Assembly: GCA_964524295.1 (NCBI GenBank)
Contig: CAZGCW010000166.1
Span: 1-8,826 of the forward strand
From: UBA9926 sp964524295
Lineage (GTDB): Bacteria > Pseudomonadota > Gammaproteobacteria > Pseudomonadales > Azotimanducaceae
DNA: 8,826 bases
Direction: 5' to 3'
The notes beneath the pieces were generated by a model. It saw nothing but the letters and a program-made list of their open reading frames with translations, ran no database searches and was not told where the DNA came from. The position numbers and the translations under genes are program-made. Position 1 is the stretch's first letter. Each line of letters begins with the position of its first letter. Shown one piece after another: positions 4,558-8,826 of this stretch.

Positions 4558-7287
4558 ATGGTTATGCAGTTACTCAGTAAAATATTCGGTACCAAGAATA
4601 GTCGCGAACTCAAGCGCATGAATCGTATTGTGGCTCAGGTGAATGAATTTGAGTCGGAAACTGAACAATTGACTGATTTGGAAATACTCCAAAAAAGAGA
4701 GGCTTTCAGGGCACGGCTGGAATCGAACGAAACCCTCGACAGTATTCTCCCCGAAGCTTTTGCCATCGTCAGAGAAGCCGGTAAAAGAGCCCTTGGGATG
4801 CGTCTATTTGATATGCAGATTGTCGGTGGTATTACCTTATGTGAAGGGCGTATTGCTGAAATGCGGACCGGGGAAGGTAAAACACTGGTTGCGACCCTGG
4901 CCCTTTATCTCAATGCGATTGATGGTCGAGGGGTACATCTCGTTACGGTAAATGACTACCTGGCTAAATGGGGTAGCCAGTGGATGAAGCCCCTGTTTGA
5001 TGCGCTCGGCATGACCGTAGGTGTAGTCTATGCTGGGCAGTCACCGGAAGAAAAGACAGCCGCCTACCAGGCTGATATAACCTATGGTACCAATAATGAA
5101 TTTGGCTTTGATTATCTTCGAGATAATATGGCGTTCAGTATTGAAGAAAAGGTTCAGCGTGCGCTGAACTTTGCGATTGTTGATGAGGTCGATTCAATAT
5201 TAATAGATGAAGCAAGAACGCCATTAATTATTTCAGGGGGAGTTGAAAATTCCTCCGAAATTTACCGGAAGGTTAATTCGATTGCGCCCCAACTGCAGCA
5301 GCAGATTAAAACCCAGGATGACATTGATAACGAAGTGGTTCCACCCGGTGATTACTATGTTGATGAGAAGCAACGGGATATAGAGCTTACCGAAGACGGT
5401 CACCAGAAAGTTGAAAGCCTGCTGATCAAGCACAGTTTGCTTGAAGAAGGTGATAGTCTCTATGGTACTGCTAACTTGAACCTGCTTCACCATGTTCAAT
5501 CTGCGTTGAAGGCGCATGCCCTGTTTCAGAAGGATGTTGATTATATTGTTCAGGGTGACGAGATTGTTATCGTAGATGAGCACACAGGCAGAACCATGCC
5601 TGGGCGTCGATGGTCCGGTGGTATTCATCAGGCGATTGAGGCAAAGGAAGCGGTCACCGTGACTAATGAGAGTCAGACATTAGCATCGACTACTTTTCAG
5701 AATTACTTCCGGTTGTATGAAAAACTGTCTGGCATGACCGGTACGGCAGATACAGAAGCATTTGAGTTTCGCCAGATTTATGGCCTTGATGTGGTCGTTA
5801 TTCCCACTAACCTGCCAATGATCAGAGAAGATAAGAATGATTTGATCTACATGACTCAGGAAGAGAAGTACCTGGCGATTGTTGAACACATAAAAGATCT
5901 TAAAGCCTCAAATGCGCCCGTCCTGGTGGGTACGGCATCAATTGAATCTTCTGAATTATTATCTGCCCTGCTAAAAAAAGCCAAGATAGAACATAGCGTC
6001 CTGAATGCCAAGTTTCATGAAAAAGAAGCAGAAATAATAGCCCAGGCTGGTCGGCCCGGGAGAGTGACTATCGCGACTAATATGGCCGGTCGAGGCACGG
6101 ATATTGTTCTCGGCGGCAACTGGGAATCAGAAATAAATGGCCTTGAAAACCCCACTAACCGTCAGGTGGAGGAGTTGAAAAGTACCTGGCACAGACGCCA
6201 TGAGGAGGTGCTCGCTGCAGGGGGGCTTCATGTCATTGGTACAGAGCGCCATGAGAGTCGCCGGATCGATAACCAACTCAGAGGACGGGCTGGGCGACAG
6301 GGAGACCCAGGTTATTCACGATTTTACCTTTCGCTGGAAGATAACCTGATGCGAATTTTTGCATCGGAGCGTATGAAAAACCTGATGCAGGGTATCAATG
6401 AACAGGGTGAGCCCATTGAACACCGTATGGTAACCAGTTCTATAGAAAGAGCCCAGAAAAAGGTTGAAGGTCGAAACTTCGACATGCGCAAGCAATTGCT
6501 CGAATATGACGACGTAGCCAATGATCAGCGACAGATGATTTACCGGCAGCGCAACGAACTTATGGAAACGGATGACGTTTCTGAGACGGTCAATGCCTTG
6601 TGGCATGATGTTATCAACGAAGTAATAGATGGTTTTATCCCACCGCAGAGCCTTGAAGAGCAATGGGATATCGCGGGTCTGGAGCAGGCTTTACGTACGG
6701 AATTTGGCGTTGAATTACCCATTGGTCGCTGGCTAGAGAGCCAGGAGGATCTGTTTGAAGATCCCCTGCGAGATCGAGTTCAGACTGAGATCCTGGAGCG
6801 CTATGAGGAAAAAGAAAAAGCAGTCGGGCCAGATATTAGATTATTAGAAAAGCGCATTATGCTGGATATTCTTGATAATCTGTGGAAGGAACATTTGGCA
6901 GCAATGGACTATTTGCGCCAGGGTATTCATCTCCGGGCTTATGCTCAAAAGCAACCGAAACAGGAATATAAGCGTGAGGCCTTTGAACTTTTTGAAGGTT
7001 TGCTGCAGAACGTCAAGATGGAGGTCGTCAGATTCTTATCCAGAGTTGAGTTCAGGTCTGATGAGAATGCACAAGCTCTGGAAGATAGGAGACGAGCCCA
7101 GCAAGCCAATAGCCAGTTGAATTTTGAAAAGGCTAATTCTGCCAGTTTAGGTGCTGAAGAATCAGATGGTGCTGTTCCACAGGCCAAGACTCCTTTCATT
7201 CGAGGGGAACGTAAAGTGGGACGAAACGAGCCTTGCCCTTGTGGCTCAGGAAAGAAATACAAGACCTGTCATGGAAAACTGAGCTGA
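4558..7287 (+). CDS. secA: Protein translocase ATPase SecA
   Basis: SecA is the ATP-driven motor that pushes unfolded preproteins through SecYEG. The 909-residue product (E. coli 901) is full length: Walker A MRTGEGKT (102-109, lysine 108), Walker B VDEVDSILIDEA (208-219), preprotein cross-linking domain (about 220-370), NBD2 with NMAGRGTDIVLGG (508-520) and RIDNQLRGRAGRQGD (569-583), two-helix finger region around LWKEHLAAMDYLRQGIHLR (775-793), a flexible linker, and the zinc/SecB-binding tail CPCGSGKKYKTCHGKLS (893-909). The ATG at 4558 is chosen because MVMQLLSKIFG aligns exactly with MLIKLLTKVFG of E. coli; the ATG at 4564 is an alternative with GAAG spaced six bases, and the TTG at 4552 is unlikely. 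One oddity: after NDYLAK the sequence reads WGS where most relatives have RDA. The gene follows the M23 gene by 49 bases and overlaps argJ. Confidence 0.98.
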   Translation: MVMQLLSKIFGTKNSRELKRMNRIVAQVNEFESETEQLTDLEILQKREAFRARLESNETLDSILPEAFAIVREAGKRALGMRLFDMQIVGGITLCEGRIAEMRTGEGKTLVATLALYLNAIDGRGVHLVTVNDYLAKWGSQWMKPLFDALGMTVGVVYAGQSPEEKTAAYQADITYGTNNEFGFDYLRDNMAFSIEEKVQRALNFAIVDEVDSILIDEARTPLIISGGVENSSEIYRKVNSIAPQLQQQIKTQDDIDNEVVPPGDYYVDEKQRDIELTEDGHQKVESLLIKHSLLEEGDSLYGTANLNLLHHVQSALKAHALFQKDVDYIVQGDEIVIVDEHTGRTMPGRRWSGGIHQAIEAKEAVTVTNESQTLASTTFQNYFRLYEKLSGMTGTADTEAFEFRQIYGLDVVVIPTNLPMIREDKNDLIYMTQEEKYLAIVEHIKDLKASNAPVLVGTASIESSELLSALLKKAKIEHSVLNAKFHEKEAEIIAQAGRPGRVTIATNMAGRGTDIVLGGNWESEINGLENPTNRQVEELKSTWHRRHEEVLAAGGLHVIGTERHESRRIDNQLRGRAGRQGDPGYSRFYLSLEDNLMRIFASERMKNLMQGINEQGEPIEHRMVTSSIERAQKKVEGRNFDMRKQLLEYDDVANDQRQMIYRQRNELMETDDVSETVNALWHDVINEVIDGFIPPQSLEEQWDIAGLEQALRTEFGVELPIGRWLESQEDLFEDPLRDRVQTEILERYEEKEKAVGPDIRLLEKRIMLDILDNLWKEHLAAMDYLRQGIHLRAYAQKQPKQEYKREAFELFEGLLQNVKMEVVRFLSRVEFRSDENAQALEDRRRAQQANSQLNFEKANSASLGAEESDGAVPQAKTPFIRGERKVGRNEPCPCGSGKKYKTCHGKLS

Positions 7288-8495
7288 TGTCCGTTGGCCA
7301 GAATCAAACCGATTTTTACCCAGTCAGCGGTATCCGCATCGCCAGTGTCAATGCGGGAATCAGCAATAGTAATGGTTCAGATCTGGCTCTGTTTGAGTTG
7401 GCACCTGGTTCCCAGGTGTGCGGTGTTTTTACCCAAAGTCATTTCAGGGCAGCGCCAGTCCAAATTGCCATAGAGCACCTCACCGAAGCATCGGTCCGAT
7501 ATCTAGTGGTGAATTCCGGTAATGCCAATGCGGCCACGGGAAATCAAGGCTTGGCTGATGCCAGGGGCTGCTGTCAGGCAGTTGCAGACCATGGTGGTGT
7601 GGAGGTTCATCAGGTATTGCCGTTTTCAACCGGGGTGATTGGTGAACCTCTACCGGTTGGGTTGGTGCTGGAGGCACTGCCGGATTTATTCGCAGGCCTG
7701 GATGAGCAGCACTGGCTGGATGCGGCCCTGGGTATTATGACAACAGATACCAGACCCAAGATCGCTTCCAGGCGCTTACAGTTGTGCGGGCAGGACATCA
7801 CGATCACGGGCATTGCCAAGGGCGCGGGTATGATTCAGCCGAATATGGCGACGATGCTGAGTTTCATCGCCACAGACGCGCAGATATCAGAACCCCTGTT
7901 ACAGGCGATGCTGACATCAGGTGTGGCGAGCTCTTTTAACCGTATAACGGTTGATAGCGATACGTCCACGAATGATGCCTGCATGCTGGTCGCATCGGGC
8001 CAGTCTGGGATGGTTGTGGATAACCACCAACAGGAAATGGCTGAATTTCAGGATGCGCTCACGGACTTAATGCTTGAGTTGGCGCAGGGTCTGGTGCGTG
8101 ACGGTGAAGGTGCGAGCAAGTTCGTAACGGTCCATGTCGAGCAGGGTGACAGCCAGGAACAGTGTCTCAAGGTTGCTTTTTCAATCGCTAATTCACCGCT
8201 GATAAAAACGGCCTTGTTTGCCAGTGATGCCAATTGGGGAAGAATTGTCATGGCTATTGGTAAAACGGATGTCCCGTTAAGGGCCGATTTGCTTGATATT
8301 TATATCAATGACATCTGTTTAATGCGTGCTGGCAGTAAGGCATCGGAATACCAGGAAGCGGATGGTGCCCATGCCATGAGCAAAGAAGAAATTGTCATCC
8401 GAGTGGTGCTCAATTGCGGTGAGTGTGATGACACGGTCTGGACCAGTGACTTGTCCCATGATTATGTGAGAATTAATGCCGAATATCGGACTTAA
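7287..8495 (+). CDS. argJ: ArgJ: glutamate N-acetyltransferase / ornithine acetyltransferase
   Basis: ArgJ transfers the acetyl group from N-acetylornithine to glutamate, recycling acetyl groups in arginine synthesis; bifunctional forms also use acetyl-CoA. The 402-residue precursor is normal length. Family members cleave themselves before a threonine that becomes the nucleophile: here KGAGMIQPNMATML (178-191) places the cut between A188 and T189. The oxyanion-hole pair T115-G116 lies in PFSTGVIGE, VNSGNANAATG (75-85) and SDANWGRI (313-320) are conserved, and the C-terminus ends in YVRINAEYRT, typical of complete ArgJ. Mono- or bifunctionality cannot be told from sequence. The ATG at 7287 shares its A with the secA stop (TGATG), so translation is probably coupled to secA; an in-frame ATG at 7233 would lie inside the SecA zinc motif and adds nothing family-like. 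It ends convergent with yacG. Confidence 0.97.
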   Translation: MSVGQNQTDFYPVSGIRIASVNAGISNSNGSDLALFELAPGSQVCGVFTQSHFRAAPVQIAIEHLTEASVRYLVVNSGNANAATGNQGLADARGCCQAVADHGGVEVHQVLPFSTGVIGEPLPVGLVLEALPDLFAGLDEQHWLDAALGIMTTDTRPKIASRRLQLCGQDITITGIAKGAGMIQPNMATMLSFIATDAQISEPLLQAMLTSGVASSFNRITVDSDTSTNDACMLVASGQSGMVVDNHQQEMAEFQDALTDLMLELAQGLVRDGEGASKFVTVHVEQGDSQEQCLKVAFSIANSPLIKTALFASDANWGRIVMAIGKTDVPLRADLLDIYINDICLMRAGSKASEYQEADGAHAMSKEEIVIRVVLNCGECDDTVWTSDLSHDYVRINAEYRT

Positions 8496-8683
8496 TCCCG
8501 ATCCAGATCAATCGCTGTGATGTCGTCATGGTCAGGATCAACTGGAATGCTTCGATTCTCGTCTGCCCATTCACCCAGGTCGATGAGTTGACACCGTTCA
8601 CTGCAGAATGGCCGGTGCGGGTTTGATATCAGCCAGGCAACGGCCTTGTTGCAACTAGGGCATTTGATAATTGCATCAGGCAT
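8492..8683 (-). CDS. yacG: Zinc-binding DNA gyrase inhibitor YacG
   Basis: YacG is a small zinc protein that in E. coli binds GyrB and inhibits gyrase. The 63-residue product carries the four zinc cysteines as CPSC (C8, C11) and CSERC (C27, C31), with the family-typical FCSERCQLIDLGEWADE segment (26-42) and an acidic tail. This length is normal for the family. The ATG at 8683 overlaps the coaE stop: coaE terminates at 8678-8676, inside the second and third yacG codons, so the two genes are probably translationally coupled, with GGAG in the coaE tail as a ribosome binding site about 10 bases upstream. Its TAA stop (8494-8492) interlocks with the argJ TAA in a shared TTAA. Confidence 0.94.
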   Translation of the reverse strand: MPDAIIKCPSCNKAVAWLISNPHRPFCSERCQLIDLGEWADENRSIPVDPDHDDITAIDLDRD

Positions 8684-8826
8684 GACTTGCTAGCTCCAGA
8701 TAGGTTGTGTGCAAATCATAGACGGTCTGCTTTAGGGAAGCCGGGTCGCCATTGTTTTCGATAACATCGTCTGCCCAGGAAAGTCTTTCCAGCCGATTCG
8801 GCGGGCTCGCCATAATTTTACGAATT
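8676..8826 (-). CDS. coaE: Dephospho-CoA kinase CoaE, C-terminal part (5' end outside window)
   Basis: CoaE phosphorylates the 3'-hydroxyl of dephospho-CoA, the last step of coenzyme A synthesis. Only the final 49 residues are inside the window. They read IRKIMASPPNRLERLSWADD followed by VIENNGDPASLKQTVYDLHT and a short end, ELASHA. This matches the CoaE C-terminus, where the signature is an R-L-x(4)-A-D-D-V-I-x-N-x-G pattern (E. coli RLAAADDVIDNNG) followed by a helix with LHxxYLxLAS. The N-terminal P-loop is beyond the window edge. The stop TGA lies eight bases inside yacG, indicating a coaE-yacG operon; in many relatives pilD precedes it, but that cannot be seen here. Confidence 0.92.
   Translation of the reverse strand, partial: IRKIMASPPNRLERLSWADDVIENNGDPASLKQTVYDLHTTYLELASHA

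Noticed and set aside
4533..4580. 15-codon ORF overlapping the secA start, as a gene in its own right
   Set aside because: No ribosome binding site before its ATG and no recognisable product; mentioned only as part of the secA-junction hypothesis.
5233..6722. Minus-strand and alternate-frame ORFs inside secA
   Set aside because: All overlap intact, conserved secA coding sequence and give no domain-like products.
7233..7286. Upstream ATG for argJ at 7233
   Set aside because: It lies within the SecA zinc-motif codons and would add 18 residues unlike any ArgJ N-terminus; the TGATG start is simpler.
1..8826. Mobile elements, tRNA, rRNA, phage or defence genes
   Set aside because: Both strands were read; all long intervals are filled by conserved housekeeping genes with uniform composition, and no transposase, integrase or RNA gene pattern was seen.

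Overview
The window is an ordinary, well-conserved chromosomal block from a gammaproteobacterium: the 3' end of the division and cell-wall (dcw) cluster followed by lpxC, secA and argJ. Gene order and the protein sequences (FtsZ starting MFELVDN, an E. coli-length LpxC with its three zinc ligands, SecA with the C-terminal CPCGSGKKYKTCH motif, and a YacG/CoaE pair) support this. The layout resembles Pseudomonas-like and marine gammaproteobacterial relatives more than Enterobacteriaceae. A DciA-type (DUF721) gene and an M23 peptidase gene lie between lpxC and secA, where E. coli has secM, and argJ follows secA, where E. coli has mutT. Nothing finer than class is safe from sequence reading alone.

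Layout. 1-708: 3' part of ftsA (+). 745-1902: ftsZ (+), behind a strong ribosome binding site. 1903-2127: a 225-bp AT-rich intergenic stretch with five tandem copies of a 14-bp unit, an 11-bp perfect inverted repeat followed by a T-run, and an overlapping 37-codon small ORF of doubtful status. 2128-3057: lpxC (+). 3074-3499: dciA-like gene (-), convergent with lpxC. 3500-3554: short divergent spacer. 3555-4508: membrane-anchored M23 metallopeptidase (+). 4558-7287: secA (+). 7287-8495: argJ (+), overlapping the secA stop codon by one base. 8492-8683: yacG (-), whose stop codon overlaps that of argJ. 8676-8826: 3' end of coaE (-), overlapping the yacG start.

How the genes fit together. FtsA and FtsZ form and anchor the Z-ring. 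LpxC commits UDP-acyl-GlcNAc to lipid A. The M23 protein probably acts on periplasmic peptidoglycan. SecA drives protein export. These are coordinated envelope-growth functions. DciA (replicative helicase loading), YacG (gyrase inhibitor), CoaE (coenzyme A) and ArgJ (arginine synthesis) are housekeeping neighbours.

No undescribed multi-gene system, mobile element, CRISPR array, tRNA or rRNA was found. The parts worth a second look are non-coding or regulatory: the repeat/hairpin/small-ORF leader between ftsZ and lpxC, and the M23-secA junction. At that junction the upstream protein ends in Arg-Ala-Pro-Arg-Ser, and alternative RNA pairings can be drawn across the secA start. Both are hypotheses.
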